64,000 nucleotides of DNA from Xenorhabdus bovienii (GCF_024721015.1 NZ_JANAIF010000015.1:1-64000), one strand, 5' to 3'; positions 35,616 through 45,705 are shown, numbered from the stretch's first letter. Notes: generated by a model not told the origin, from the letters alone. Made by a program: numbers and translations.

Positions 35616-36376
35616 GACAAGCCAGAATTCGTTATCAGAATCAAGAAATGAATGTCATCGTCGATGAACAGGAAAATGTCCTGCTGTCTGATGGATGCGT
35701 CGTCAGCGGACACGATGTTTTGTGGCTCCCTCCTGCCAATGGCACCCTGTTCGCATTGGGGCTGAATTATGCCGATCACGCCACAGAGCTGGAATTTAAG
35801 CCACCGGAAGAGCCGCTGATCTTCATCAAGGCCGCCAATAGTCTAACCGGCCATCGTCAGGTTTCCGTCCGGCCGGACAATGTGGAATACATGCATTATG
35901 AAGCGGAGTTGGTTGTTGTGATTGGCAAACCCACCCGCAATGTTTCCAGAGAACAGGCTATGGATTATGTCGCGGGTTATACCGTCTGTAATGACTACGC
36001 CATCCGTGATTATCTGGAAAATTATTACCGCCCCAATCTGCGCGTGAAAAGCCGCGATACGCTCACCCCGATAGGCCCGTGGATCGTGGATAAAAATGAA
36101 ATAGCCGATCCCCATAACCTGATATTGAGCACCTGGGTCAATGGGGAATTACGTCAACGCGGCACGACGGCAGATCTGATCTTTGATATTCCCTTTCTGA
36201 TTGCCTACCTGAGCAGTTTTATGACACTACAGCCGGGAGACATGATTGCCACAGGAACGCCGAAAGGGCTGTCAGATGTTGTGCCGGGTGATGAAGTGAT
36301 TGTGTCAGTCGAAGGTGTCGGGCGTCTGGTGAATCACATTGTCAGCCAGCAAGAATATGAGGAGAACTTGTCATGA
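35612..36376 (+). CDS. hpaG2: HpaG2, C-terminal half of the 4-HPA degradation isomerase/decarboxylase
   Basis: 254 residues of the fumarylacetoacetate-hydrolase fold, matching the second half of E. coli HpaG (FALGLNYADHATELEFKPPE, EYMHYEAELVVVIGK, PGDMIATGTPKGLSDVVPGD), with the metal-binding Glu residues in the HYEAE segment. Probably forms a complex with HpaG1. Overlaps hpaG1 (four bases) and hpaE (four bases), indicating coupled translation. Confidence 0.9.
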   Translation: MRQARIRYQNQEMNVIVDEQENVLLSDGCVVSGHDVLWLPPANGTLFALGLNYADHATELEFKPPEEPLIFIKAANSLTGHRQVSVRPDNVEYMHYEAELVVVIGKPTRNVSREQAMDYVAGYTVCNDYAIRDYLENYYRPNLRVKSRDTLTPIGPWIVDKNEIADPHNLILSTWVNGELRQRGTTADLIFDIPFLIAYLSSFMTLQPGDMIATGTPKGLSDVVPGDEVIVSVEGVGRLVNHIVSQQEYEENLS

Positions 36377-37839
36377 CCACCATTAATCATTGGATCAACG
36401 GCAAGAACGTTGCCAGCAACACCTATTTTGAAACTACCAATCCCGCCACTGGCGAAGTGCTGGCGCAAGTGGCATCCGGTGGGCAGGCAGAAATTGATCA
36501 GGCTGTTGCAGCCGCAAAAGACGCGTTTCCCAAATGGGCGGATACGCCAATGAAAGAACGCGCCCGCCTGATGCGCCGTTTAGGGGAGTTGATCGACCAG
36601 AATGTACCCGATATTGCCGCGATGGAAACCAAGGATACTGGCCTGCCCATCCACCAGACGCAAAATGTGCTGATCCCGCGCGCTTCCCATAATTTCGATT
36701 TCTTCGCTGAAATTTGCCAGCAGATGAACGGGCGGACTTATCCGGTTGATGACAAGATGCTCAACTATACGCTGATCCAGCCTGTCGGGGTTTGTGCGTT
36801 GATTTCGCCGTGGAATGTGCCTTTTATGACTGCAACGTGGAAAGTGGCACCGTGTCTGGGGCTGGGCAATACCGCCGTGCTGAAGATGTCTGAACTTTCC
36901 CCATTGACCGCCAACCGTCTGGGCGAACTGGCGCTGGAAGCGGGTATTCCGGCTGGTGTGCTGAATGTGGTGCAGGGATATGGCAATACCGCAGGCGATG
37001 CGCTGGTAAAACATCATGATGTGCGGGCGATCTCGTTTACGGGAGGAACCGCAACCGGCCGCCGGATTATGCAGAATGCGGGTCTGAAAAAATATTCGAT
37101 GGAGCTGGGTGGCAAATCCCCCGTTCTGATCTTTGAAGATGCGGATATTGAACGGGCGCTGGATTCAGCGCTGTTCACGATTTTCTCCCTCAATGGCGAA
37201 CGCTGCACCGCAGGTTCCCGTATTTTCATTCAGGAAAGTATCTACCCCGAATTCGTTAAGCGCTTTGCTGAACGCGCCAATCGCCTGCGTGTAGGCGATC
37301 CACAAGATCCGAATACTCAGGTCGGCAGCTTAATCAGTCAATCGCACTGGGAAAAAGTCTCCGGCTATATCCGTCTCGGTATTGAAGAAGGGGCAACGCT
37401 GCTGGCTGGCGGCCCTGATAAGCCCGCCGATCTGCCTGAACATCTGAAAAATGGCAACTTCCTGCGGCCAACCGTGCTGGCAGATGTGGATAACCGGATG
37501 CGCGTGGCACAGGAAGAGATCTTCGGGCCCGTTGCTTGTCTGCTGCCTTTTAAAAGTGAAGAGGACGGCCTGCGCATGGCGAATGATGTGGAGTACGGCC
37601 TGGCGTCTTATATCTGGACGCAGGATGTCAGCAAAGTCTTGCGGCTGGCGCGTAACATTGAAGCCGGCATGGTGTTCGTCAATTCCCAGAATGTTCGCGA
37701 TCTACGCCAGCCGTTCGGCGGTGTGAAAGCCTCCGGTACCGGGCGCGAAGGCGGGGAATACAGTCTTGAAGTGTTTGCCGAAGTGAAAAATGTCTGTATC
37801 TCAATGGGAGATCATCCCATTCCTCGTTGGGGAGTGTAA
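36373..37839 (+). CDS. hpaE: HpaE, 5-carboxymethyl-2-hydroxymuconate semialdehyde dehydrogenase
   Basis: 488-residue NAD-dependent aldehyde dehydrogenase. The catalytic Glu is in MELGGKSPVLIFEDADI and the catalytic Cys in FSLNGERCTAGSRIF. It oxidises the semialdehyde produced by HpaD ring cleavage. Normal length; the start overlaps hpaG2 by four bases. The sequence follows the E. coli enzyme closely. Confidence 0.92.
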   Translation: MTTINHWINGKNVASNTYFETTNPATGEVLAQVASGGQAEIDQAVAAAKDAFPKWADTPMKERARLMRRLGELIDQNVPDIAAMETKDTGLPIHQTQNVLIPRASHNFDFFAEICQQMNGRTYPVDDKMLNYTLIQPVGVCALISPWNVPFMTATWKVAPCLGLGNTAVLKMSELSPLTANRLGELALEAGIPAGVLNVVQGYGNTAGDALVKHHDVRAISFTGGTATGRRIMQNAGLKKYSMELGGKSPVLIFEDADIERALDSALFTIFSLNGERCTAGSRIFIQESIYPEFVKRFAERANRLRVGDPQDPNTQVGSLISQSHWEKVSGYIRLGIEEGATLLAGGPDKPADLPEHLKNGNFLRPTVLADVDNRMRVAQEEIFGPVACLLPFKSEEDGLRMANDVEYGLASYIWTQDVSKVLRLARNIEAGMVFVNSQNVRDLRQPFGGVKASGTGREGGEYSLEVFAEVKNVCISMGDHPIPRWGV

Positions 37840-37890
37840 TTGATCCCAGCGTTAACCACGGTTCATCGTCCTGATATCAAGTGAGGATTT

Positions 37891-38781
37891 ATGGGAAAGT
37901 TAGCGTTAGCCGCGAAAATTACACATGTACCCTCGATGTATTTGTCCGAAATGCCGGGCAAACATCATGGTTGCCGGCAGGGGGCGATTGACGGGCACAA
38001 AGAGATCAGCCGCCGTTGCCATGAAATGGGCGTCGATACGATCATCGTGTTCGATACCCACTGGCTGGTCAACAGTGCCTATCATATCAACTGTGCCGGG
38101 CATTTCTCCGGCATTTATACCAGCAATGAGTTACCGCATTTTATTCGCGATATGACTTATGAGTATAACGGCAACCCTGAACTCGGCCGGATGATTGCGG
38201 AAGAGGCTCGCCAGATGGGGGTTCGCGCTCAATCACATGAGATCTCCAGCCTGAAATTGGAATACGGCACATTGGTTCCCATGCGTTATATGAACAGTGA
38301 CCGCCATTTCAAAGTGATTTCAATTTCTGCCTTTTGTACCGTTCATGCCTTTGAAGACAGCCGCAAGCTGGGAGAAGCCGTGTTGCGGGCGATTGAAAAA
38401 TATGATGGCACGGTAGCAGTGCTGGCCAGCGGCTCGATGTCACACAGTTTCATTGATGATCAGCGCGCGGAGGAAGGGATGAACAGTTACACCCGCGAGT
38501 TTGATGAGCAGATGGATCGCCGCGTGGTACAGCTTTGGAAGGAAGGTCAGTTCAAGGAATTCTGCAAAATGCTGCCGGAGTATGCGCAATATTGCCGTGG
38601 TGAAGGCAATATGCACGATACAGTGATGCTGCTCGGCCTGCTCGGTTGGGACAAATACGACGGTAAGGTGGAATTTCTCACCGAATTGTTCGCCAGTTCA
38701 GGAACAGGGCAAGTAAATGCCGTTTTCCCGCTATCCGATGATGCGGTTAATGAACAAACCGCCGAAAAAATCAGAGCCTGA
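37891..38781 (+). CDS. hpaD: HpaD, homoprotocatechuate 2,3-dioxygenase
   Basis: 296-residue class III (LigB-type) extradiol dioxygenase: LAAKITHVPSMYLSEMPGKH contains the first iron-ligand His, VFDTHWLVNS a second His, and FTELFASSGTGQVNAVFP closes the fold. It opens the ring of 3,4-dihydroxyphenylacetate between carbons 2 and 3 with Fe(II). It lies 51 bases after hpaE. Slightly longer at the C-terminus than I recall for the E. coli enzyme. Confidence 0.92.
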   Translation: MGKLALAAKITHVPSMYLSEMPGKHHGCRQGAIDGHKEISRRCHEMGVDTIIVFDTHWLVNSAYHINCAGHFSGIYTSNELPHFIRDMTYEYNGNPELGRMIAEEARQMGVRAQSHEISSLKLEYGTLVPMRYMNSDRHFKVISISAFCTVHAFEDSRKLGEAVLRAIEKYDGTVAVLASGSMSHSFIDDQRAEEGMNSYTREFDEQMDRRVVQLWKEGQFKEFCKMLPEYAQYCRGEGNMHDTVMLLGLLGWDKYDGKVEFLTELFASSGTGQVNAVFPLSDDAVNEQTAEKIRA

Positions 38782-38793
38782 CAGGAGCAGACC

Positions 38794-39183
38794 ATGCCAC
38801 ATTTTTACGCTGAATGTACCGAAAATATCCGTGAAGCCGCCAGATTACCGGCGCTGTTTGCCAACGTGAATCAGGCGCTGGCCGATACGGGAATTTTCCC
38901 GCTGGGCGGCATCCGCAGCCGTGCTATTTGGCTAGATACATGGCAAATGGCAGATGGCGAACAAGATTACGCCTTTGTCCACATGACGCTGAAAATCGGC
39001 GCAGGACGCAGCCTCGAAGATCGTCAGCAAGTCGGCGAAATGCTGTTTACGTTAATCAAAGCACACTTTGCCGATTTGATGGCACAGCGTTATCTTGGCC
39101 TCTCTTTCACAATGGAAGAACTTGATCCGATACTGAATTATAAATCGAATAACGTGCATCAGCTGTTTAAATCAAAAGATTAG
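38794..39183 (+). CDS. hpaF: HpaF, 5-carboxymethyl-2-hydroxymuconate isomerase
   Basis: 129-residue tautomerase-like protein starting MPHFYAECTENIRE, with Pro at position 2 after the initiator Met as expected for the catalytic N-terminal proline. It converts the muconate from HpaE into the substrate of HpaG. 12 bases after hpaD, with AGGAG before its ATG. Confidence 0.92.
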   Translation: MPHFYAECTENIREAARLPALFANVNQALADTGIFPLGGIRSRAIWLDTWQMADGEQDYAFVHMTLKIGAGRSLEDRQQVGEMLFTLIKAHFADLMAQRYLGLSFTMEELDPILNYKSNNVHQLFKSKD

Positions 39184-39246
39184 ACTTAACGAATGGCATA
39201 ATTCAGCACAATAAAGTTCACCTTTTTGCTTAATGAAGAGAAAACC

Positions 39247-40731
39247 ATGACAAATCATCTAGAGACATTACTGCTGCGCCAACAGGCTTATATCAATGGT
39301 CAATGGGTTGATGCGCATAATAAAACGACTTTTGCCGTTACCAATCCCGCCAATGGCGAAGTTATTGCCAATGTCAGTGATATGGGTTCCGCAGAGACAC
39401 AGCAAGCCATTGAAGCCGCCCAGACTGCCCTTCCCGCATGGCGAGCATTGACTGCCAAGCAGCGCAGCCAAAAGCTCAAACAATGGTTCCAGCTAATCAT
39501 GGATAACCAAAAATCGTTAGCGGAACTGCTGAGTGCCGAACAGGGAAAACCCCATGCGGAAGCGATGGGAGAAATTGCCTATGGTGCCAGTTTTATCGAG
39601 TGGTTTGCGGAAGAAGGTAAACGCATTTATGGCGAAACTATCCCATCACCGATGCCGGGTCGCCGTCTCGCGACCATCAAACAGCCGATTGGCGTTGTCG
39701 CCGCGATTACGCCGTGGAATTTCCCCAATGCCATGATCACCCGTAAGGTTAGCCCGGCACTGGCCGCTGGTTGTACGGTTGTACTGAAACCTGCCGCAGA
39801 AACTCCACTGTCTGCGCTGGCGTTGGCAGTTCTGGCTGAACAGGCTGGCATTCCAGCGGGTGTCCTGAATATTGTCACTGGTATGGATGCCAAAGTGATT
39901 GGCGAAACACTGACTTCAAGCCCGATCGTGCGCAAACTCTCTTTTACCGGCTCTACCCGCGTTGGCAAGTTACTGATGGCGCAAAGTGCCGATACCGTCA
40001 AGAAGCTTTCCCTTGAACTCGGCGGCAATGCGCCTTTTATTATTTTTGATGATGCAGATCTTGATGCTGCTGTGGAAGGCGCGATGGCGACGAAATTCCG
40101 CAACAGCGGGCAGACTTGTGTCTGTGCCAACCGGATTCTGGTACAAGAAAGCGTCTATGATGCATTTGCTGAACGTCTGGTTCATGCCGTCAAACAACTT
40201 CGCGTTGGGCCAGCCCATAGCGATTCATCACAACCTGCGTCACAACAAGGGCCGCTGATTAATCAGGCTGCCGTGGAAAAAATACAGGCGCATATCAGCG
40301 ATGCCGTTTCCAACGGCGCACGCATTCTGGCCGGCGGCAAGTCCCACACATTGGGCGGATTATTCTTTGAACCCACCGTGCTGGCCGATGTGGATGGTTC
40401 AATGCGGGTCAGCCATGAAGAAACCTTCGGCCCACTGGCGCCGCTGTTCAAATTCCGCGATGAAGAAGAAGCCATTCGCCTCGCCAACGATACAGAGTTT
40501 GGCCTCGCGGCTTATTTCTATTCCCGCGACATTGGCCGAATTTACCGGGTGGCAGAAGCACTGGAAAGCGGCATGGTCGGCATTAATGAAGGTTTGATTT
40601 CCAACGAAGTGGCTCCATTCGGGGGCATAAAACAATCTGGTCTGGGGCGTGAAGGTTCGCGCCACGGTATCGAAGATTATTTAGAAGTGAAATACCTCTG
40701 TTTTGGGGGATTGGGCGCTAAAGGAGCTTAA
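39247..40731 (+). CDS. gabD: NADP-type succinate-semialdehyde dehydrogenase (GabD-like) embedded in the hpa operon
   Basis: About 494 residues from ATG 39247. It matches E. coli GabD along its length (AYINGQWVDAHN, SFIEWFAEEGKRIYGETIP, catalytic Glu in SLELGGNAPFIIFDDADLD, catalytic Cys in NSGQTCVCANRIL, NEGLISNEVAPFGGIKQSGL). It oxidises succinic semialdehyde, the last product of this pathway together with pyruvate, to succinate. It lies between hpaF and hpaH with no terminator on either side, so the operon encodes its own route to the TCA cycle. A frame extending to 39226 has no ribosome site. Confidence 0.9.
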   Translation: MTNHLETLLLRQQAYINGQWVDAHNKTTFAVTNPANGEVIANVSDMGSAETQQAIEAAQTALPAWRALTAKQRSQKLKQWFQLIMDNQKSLAELLSAEQGKPHAEAMGEIAYGASFIEWFAEEGKRIYGETIPSPMPGRRLATIKQPIGVVAAITPWNFPNAMITRKVSPALAAGCTVVLKPAAETPLSALALAVLAEQAGIPAGVLNIVTGMDAKVIGETLTSSPIVRKLSFTGSTRVGKLLMAQSADTVKKLSLELGGNAPFIIFDDADLDAAVEGAMATKFRNSGQTCVCANRILVQESVYDAFAERLVHAVKQLRVGPAHSDSSQPASQQGPLINQAAVEKIQAHISDAVSNGARILAGGKSHTLGGLFFEPTVLADVDGSMRVSHEETFGPLAPLFKFRDEEEAIRLANDTEFGLAAYFYSRDIGRIYRVAEALESGMVGINEGLISNEVAPFGGIKQSGLGREGSRHGIEDYLEVKYLCFGGLGAKGA

Positions 40732-40737
40732 CACGCT

Positions 40738-41550
40738 ATGCAACAGCAGCTACAGCAAGAAGTCGTATCACAGGTTGCACGCCGTTTACATCAGGCAGAA
40801 AAAAAACGAGAGCAGATCCGGCAAATTTCACTGGATTACCCAGAGATAACGATTGAAGACGCCTACGCCATTCAACGTGAGTGGGTCAATCTGAAAATCG
40901 CGGAAGGCCGAGTACTCAAGGGGCATAAAATCGGCCTGACATCCCGAGCCATGCAAGTCAGTTCACAAATTGAGGAACCGGACTATGGCGCATTACTGGA
41001 TGATATGTTTTTTCAGGACGGCAGTGATATTCCCTGCGAACGCTTTATTGTGCCGCGCATTGAGGTAGAGCTGGCCTTCGTGCTGGCAAAACCTCTTCGT
41101 GGCCCAAACTGTACGCTGTTTGATGTCTATAACGCGACAGATTACATCATTCCGGCGCTGGAGTTGATCGATGCCCGCTGTCACAATATCGATCCTGAAA
41201 CCCAGCGCCCGCGTAAGGTGTTCGATACGATTTCTGATAATGCGGCCAATGCCGGTGTCATCATGGGCGGACGTCCCATCAGGCCGGATGAGCTGGATCT
41301 GCGCTGGGTCAGCGCCCTGCTCTATCGCAATGGGGTGATTGAAGAATCCGGCGTAGCAGCTGCAGTGCTTAACCATCCCGCCAATGGTGTCGCTTGGTTG
41401 GCTAATAAACTGGCTCCGCATGGTGTTCAGCTTGAAGCCGGTCAGATTATTCTTGGCGGCTCCTTTACCCGCCCGGTGCCTGCCCGCAAAGGCGATACTT
41501 TTCATGTGGATTACGGTGCAATGGGTTCAATCAGCTGCCACTTTGTTTAA
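40738..41550 (+). CDS. hpaH: HpaH, 2-oxo-hept-4-ene-1,7-dioate hydratase
   Basis: 270 residues, full-length match to the E. coli enzyme ([48 protein letters not shown]). It adds water to the dienoate formed by HpaG, using Mg2+. Starts six bases after gabD. Confidence 0.92.
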   Translation: MQQQLQQEVVSQVARRLHQAEKKREQIRQISLDYPEITIEDAYAIQREWVNLKIAEGRVLKGHKIGLTSRAMQVSSQIEEPDYGALLDDMFFQDGSDIPCERFIVPRIEVELAFVLAKPLRGPNCTLFDVYNATDYIIPALELIDARCHNIDPETQRPRKVFDTISDNAANAGVIMGGRPIRPDELDLRWVSALLYRNGVIEESGVAAAVLNHPANGVAWLANKLAPHGVQLEAGQIILGGSFTRPVPARKGDTFHVDYGAMGSISCHFV

Positions 41551-41586
41551 GGCCAGACGTTAAAGTCGAAGTTTGAAGGTGAGTCA

Positions 41587-42393
41587 ATGGATCTGTTAAC
41601 CAATAGATTTAAACAAGCCCTGCAAGCAGGGCATCCACAAATCGGTTTATGGCTTGGCCTGTGCAGTTCATACAGCGCGGAAATTCTGGCAGGAACAGGA
41701 TTCGACTGGCTGCTGATTGATGGCGAACACGCGCCCAATCATATCCCCTCAATCCTGACCCAGTTGCAGGCGATTGCGCCCTATCCAAGCCAGCCGGTTG
41801 TTCGCTCACCGTGGAACGATCCGGTGCTTATTAAGCAACTTCTCGATATCGGCGCACAGACGTTGCTGGTGCCGATGATTCAGAACGCAGAGCAAGCCCG
41901 CGAAGCCGTGCGTGCGACCCGCTATCCGCCCGCTGGCATTCGGGGCGTAGGCAGTGCACTGGCAAGGGCTTCCCGCTGGAATCGTATTCCCGATTATCTG
42001 GTTCGCGCCAACGATGAAATCTGTGTTTTGGTACAAGTGGAAACTCGCGAAGCCCTGCGCAATCTGCCAGAAATTCTGACCGTTGAAGGTGTCGATGGCG
42101 TATTTATTGGCCCTGCCGATCTCAGTGCGGATATGGGCTATTCCGGTAACCCTCAGCACCCTGAAGTCAAAGCGGCCATTGAGCAGGCTATCTGTCAGAT
42201 AGCGGCATCAGACAAAGCAGCAGGGATTTTAATGACCCATGTCGAAACGGCGGAACACTACCTTAATCTGGGCGCACGGTTTGTTGCCGTCGGGGTCGAT
42301 ACAACATTGCTGACAACAGCGGCTCACTCGCTGGCGGTACGCTTCGGCAAAAAACAGGAGAATGTAACCCCGCCTTCATTGAGCACTTATTAA
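41587..42393 (+). CDS. hpaI: HpaI, 4-hydroxy-2-oxo-heptane-1,7-dioate aldolase
   Basis: 268-residue class II aldolase of the HpcH/HpaI family: [28 protein letters not shown] with the catalytic His, and [16 protein letters not shown] with metal-side residues. It splits the hydrated product into pyruvate and succinic semialdehyde. 36 bases after hpaH. Confidence 0.92.
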   Translation: MDLLTNRFKQALQAGHPQIGLWLGLCSSYSAEILAGTGFDWLLIDGEHAPNHIPSILTQLQAIAPYPSQPVVRSPWNDPVLIKQLLDIGAQTLLVPMIQNAEQAREAVRATRYPPAGIRGVGSALARASRWNRIPDYLVRANDEICVLVQVETREALRNLPEILTVEGVDGVFIGPADLSADMGYSGNPQHPEVKAAIEQAICQIAASDKAAGILMTHVETAEHYLNLGARFVAVGVDTTLLTTAAHSLAVRFGKKQENVTPPSLSTY

Positions 42394-42439
42394 CTCATTC
42401 TGATTACTGATAAATAACACCACAATCGGTATTCCTACA

Positions 42440-42467
42440 TGGCAGATGTCGATCGCCGCATCTGCCA
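42440..42467 (+). repeat. Hairpin in the hpaI-hpaX gap
   Basis: TGGCAGATG (42440-42448) and CATCTGCCA (42459-42467) are perfect inverted arms with a ten-base loop, in the 146-base gap. No T run follows on the plus strand, so processing or partial attenuation is likelier than full termination. Confidence 0.5.
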
Positions 42468-42539
42468 GCACAGTGATAGTTTTCATGCCAGTTTCCATAA
42501 AAACGCGACACGCATCGTATAATAAAAAAGGTAACGACA

Positions 42540-43907
42540 ATGAGCAGCCCACCTGAAGCCATACAAGAACCAGAGAACCCGGCTTACCCACCTCAAAAAC
42601 TCACCTACCGGCAGCAAAATGTCATCAACAAATTGTTCCGACGCTTGATCCTGTTTTTATTTGTTCTATTTGTGTTTTCCTTTCTGGATCGCATCAATAT
42701 CGGCTTTGCCGGTCTGACGATGGGAAAAGATCTCGGCCTGTCGTCTACGATGTTTGGGCTGGCTGCTACGCTGTTTTACGCAACTTACGTGATTTTCGGC
42801 ATTCCCAGTAACGTGATGCTCAGTATTGTCGGCGCCCGTCGCTGGATCGCCACCATTATGGTGCTGTGGGGGATCGCTTCTACTGCCACGATGTTTGCCA
42901 CTGGCCCAACAAGCCTGTATATCCTGCGTATGCTGGTAGGCATTGCGGAAGCGGGTTTCCTGCCGGGGATTCTGGTCTACCTGACTTATTGGTTTCCCGC
43001 CTATTACCGCGCCCGCGCTAATGCCCTGTTTATGATCGCGATGCCGGTCACAATGGCGTTTGGCTCGCTGGCCTCTGGTTATATTCTGGAAATGGATGGC
43101 ATCTGGGATCTGCGTGGCTGGCAATGGCTGTTTTTGCTGGAAGGCTTCCCTTCTGTTCTGCTCGGTTTTGTCGTCTGGTTCTATCTGGATGACTCACCGG
43201 AAAAAGCCAAATGGCTGACGCGTGAAGATAAACAGTGTCTTCAGGAAATGATGGATCGCGATGAACTTTCGCAGGTACAATCCAATGGCCCTGCCAGCCC
43301 CAAAACCAGCCTGTGGCGTGAAGTTTTAACCTCGATTGTACTGATGTATACCTTCGCTTATTTCTGCCTGACCAATACTCTGAGCGCCATTAATATCTGG
43401 ACGCCGCAAATTATGCAGAGTTTCAATCAGGGGAGCAGTCACGTGATGATTGGCCTGCTGACTGCTATTCCCCAATTCTGCACTATCTTGGGCATGATTT
43501 ACTGGAGCCGCCGTTCAGACCGTCTGCAAGAACGGAAAATGCACACTGCCCTGCCCTATCTGTTCGCAGCAGCAGGCTGGATTTTGACCTCACTGACTAA
43601 CCACAGCATGGTGCAACTGCTGGGGATTATCATGGCTTCTACTGGGTCATTTACGGCCATGGCGGTATTTTGGACTACGCCGGATCAATCCATCAGCCTG
43701 CGCGCCCGTGCCATTGGGATCGCCGTCATCAATGCCACAGGTAATGTGGGTTCTGCTGTCAGCCCGCTGTTGATCGGCTGGCTAAAAGATCAAACGGGCA
43801 GTTTCAACTCAGGCCTCTATTTCGTCGCCGGGTTGCTGATTATCGGGGCTTTGATGGTCTCATTTATCCCGATGAAGCAAACGCAGCGCTCAGGAGATAA
43901 CTATTGA
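42540..43907 (+). CDS. hpaX: HpaX, 4-hydroxyphenylacetate permease
   Basis: 455-residue MFS protein of the anion:cation symporter type with twelve hydrophobic segments (LFVFSFLDRINIGFAGL in helix 1, GFLPGILVYLTYWFPAYYRA in mid-N half). It imports 4-hydroxyphenylacetate across the inner membrane. AAGGT lies upstream of the ATG; its stop overlaps hpaA by one base (TGATG). Confidence 0.9.
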   Translation: MSSPPEAIQEPENPAYPPQKLTYRQQNVINKLFRRLILFLFVLFVFSFLDRINIGFAGLTMGKDLGLSSTMFGLAATLFYATYVIFGIPSNVMLSIVGARRWIATIMVLWGIASTATMFATGPTSLYILRMLVGIAEAGFLPGILVYLTYWFPAYYRARANALFMIAMPVTMAFGSLASGYILEMDGIWDLRGWQWLFLLEGFPSVLLGFVVWFYLDDSPEKAKWLTREDKQCLQEMMDRDELSQVQSNGPASPKTSLWREVLTSIVLMYTFAYFCLTNTLSAINIWTPQIMQSFNQGSSHVMIGLLTAIPQFCTILGMIYWSRRSDRLQERKMHTALPYLFAAAGWILTSLTNHSMVQLLGIIMASTGSFTAMAVFWTTPDQSISLRARAIGIAVINATGNVGSAVSPLLIGWLKDQTGSFNSGLYFVAGLLIIGALMVSFIPMKQTQRSGDNY

Positions 43908-44812
43908 TGCCAGCCTCCAACACAAGCAAAGCCATTATTACCAATATTGATATCAGTAAAGACTATGATGAAACGCAGGGATCTGACGATGTGCATTATC
44001 AAACTTTTGGTCGCATGGCTGCGTTCTTTGGCCGTGATATGCAGGCGCATCGTCATGACGGTTTTTTTCAACTTCACTATCTGGTGACCGGACGGATTGA
44101 GCTGCAACTGGATGAGCTACGTTATTCAGTACAAGCACCGCTGTTTATCCTGACACCTCCTTCGGTTCCCCACGCCTTCTTTACGCAGGAAGATACCGAC
44201 GGTTATGTCCTGACGGTGCGTCAAGCATTGATTACACCGCTGCTCAATTCGCTCTACCCCATCCATCGGGAATTGGTTGATATTCCAGCCATCTGCCTTT
44301 CTGTGGCAGATAAGCCCGATGAATTGGCGACATTCAATCACTATTGGGCGTTGATCGGGCGTGAATCCGCCAACCAATTCGCAGGACGTGAACAATCACT
44401 GGCATTTCTGGCGCAATCACTGTTCACTTTTCTGCTGCGCAGCATTCCCCTTGATGATCATCGCTCTGGTGGGGTAAGAGGCGAACTAAAACTGTTTCAG
44501 CGTTTTAACCAATTGATTGATCAGCATTATCATCAGCATCTTGCTGTACCGGAATATGCGGAAAAACTGGGAATTACGGAATCTCGCCTTAAAGATATGT
44601 GTCGAAGGTTTGCCAATCGGCCACCCAAAAAATTGATTTTTGACCGACTGTTACGGGAAGCAAAACGGCTGCTGCTGTTTAGTGACAGCCCGGTGTTTGA
44701 AATTGCGTATCAGCTTGGGTTTAAAGATCCGGCTTATTTTACGCGTTTTTTTAATCGGTTAATGGGGTGTGCACCAAGTGTTTGGCGGGAGAGGAGTGTG
44801 AATGGGGGGTGA
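43907..44812 (+). CDS. hpaA: HpaA, AraC-family activator of hpaBC
   Basis: 301 residues from ATG 43907, with AGGAG at 43892-43896. N-terminal cupin-like sensing domain (DVHYQTFGRMAAFFGRDMQA, LFILTPPSVPHAF) and two C-terminal helix-turn-helix units (YAEKLGITESRLKDMCRRF, FEIAYQLGFKDPAYFTRFFN). In E. coli, HpaA activates hpaBC directly downstream; here 10.9 kb of T6SS-type genes and remnants separate them, so any activation of the hpaB promoter would now act from a distance. Confidence 0.9.
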   Translation: MPASNTSKAIITNIDISKDYDETQGSDDVHYQTFGRMAAFFGRDMQAHRHDGFFQLHYLVTGRIELQLDELRYSVQAPLFILTPPSVPHAFFTQEDTDGYVLTVRQALITPLLNSLYPIHRELVDIPAICLSVADKPDELATFNHYWALIGRESANQFAGREQSLAFLAQSLFTFLLRSIPLDDHRSGGVRGELKLFQRFNQLIDQHYHQHLAVPEYAEKLGITESRLKDMCRRFANRPPKKLIFDRLLREAKRLLLFSDSPVFEIAYQLGFKDPAYFTRFFNRLMGCAPSVWRERSVNGG

Positions 44813-44920
44813 AACAAACTCCTGCTTTTGCCTAGTGACACATCTCGCATTTAACAGCCAGCACTGGAACACATCGTCAATTCTTGGATCAGTCGTTGTG
44901 ATCATTGCCAACGAGCCGCT

Positions 44921-44963
44921 CTTAAAAGAACAAAGCCGGAAGATCATGGGGATCTTTCCGGCT
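44921..44963 (-). terminator. Terminator of the Rhs/immunity operon
   Basis: AGCCGGAAGATC (44934-44945) pairs with GGATCTTTCCGGCT (44950-44963), with one bulge. On the minus strand it is followed by TTTGTTCTTTT. It lies ten bases after the stop of the immunity gene and also blocks read-through from hpaA. Confidence 0.75.
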
Positions 44964-44973
44964 AATTATGTAA

Positions 44974-45705
44974 TTACTTTTTGTTAATATTACATTTTCT
45001 ATCTACTAAAATTCTCATGAAAGTATCATAGTAATTGCAATCAGGAGGACTAATTCTTTCTAAAAAAAGTCTTAATTTATTCGTATTTTCAATATAAATA
45101 TTAATTTCTGATTTTTCATAGCTAAGATCACTCAATAAATCATCAAATCCATGGAAATCTCTACCTATATATCCTCTTTTACCCCAAAATGCTTCTCCGA
45201 GCATGCAAAAGAAATCAAGATAATTATTGACTCCCTCTAAGTTTAGTGAAGCATTGAGTATTTTATTTTGTTCTGGAGGAAAAATTTGCTGCCAGTATAA
45301 ACTTGCGGTTAACCATAAATTTTTTGCTTCTATGCATTTGTTGTTTTTCCAGTAGAGAACATCATTTCCTTTAACCCACTCTTTTAAAATAGCAGTAATG
45401 GTAAGAGGTGGCTCATCAGAAGTTTTTATTACTAATGAAAACTCTTGACAGTTTGTTAGAGTATTTTCTTTTTCTATTATATAACCATTAAATTCATAAA
45501 CACATATGTCATTGATATAATAGGATATAGTAACAGTGTCTTCTTTTTTTACCTTGACACTATTCTGCATCTTTATTTCTCTTGATCTTAATAGAACCAA
45601 TTCGAAATTATCGCCCTCATGATTACTCAAGTGAAGAAAGTCAATGTTATCGGCTATAGCGCATTCTACGTCATTTATATATAAAAAATATTTACTGTGA
45701 ATCAT
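44974..45705 (-). CDS. Barstar-like immunity protein for the Rhs toxin
   Basis: 243 residues, AT-rich, no signal peptide or membrane helices. The N-terminal two thirds (to about 165) match nothing I recognise. The C-terminal part has WGKRGYIGRDFHGFDDLLSD followed by an acidic stretch, like the helix and acidic face of barstar (YGRNLDALWD type). Barstar blocks barnase-like RNases by burying their active site. It begins 34 bases after the Rhs gene ends, the usual place of an Rhs immunity gene. Family call moderate; the immunity role is inferred from position and this motif. Confidence 0.65.
   Translation of the reverse strand: MIHSKYFLYINDVECAIADNIDFLHLSNHEGDNFELVLLRSREIKMQNSVKVKKEDTVTISYYINDICVYEFNGYIIEKENTLTNCQEFSLVIKTSDEPPLTITAILKEWVKGNDVLYWKNNKCIEAKNLWLTASLYWQQIFPPEQNKILNASLNLEGVNNYLDFFCMLGEAFWGKRGYIGRDFHGFDDLLSDLSYEKSEINIYIENTNKLRLFLERISPPDCNYYDTFMRILVDRKCNINKK

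Noticed and set aside
37451..37726. Same-strand alternative frame inside hpaE
   Set aside because: Overlaps fully with an enzyme gene that matches its family end to end; the alternative product has no plausible fold signature.
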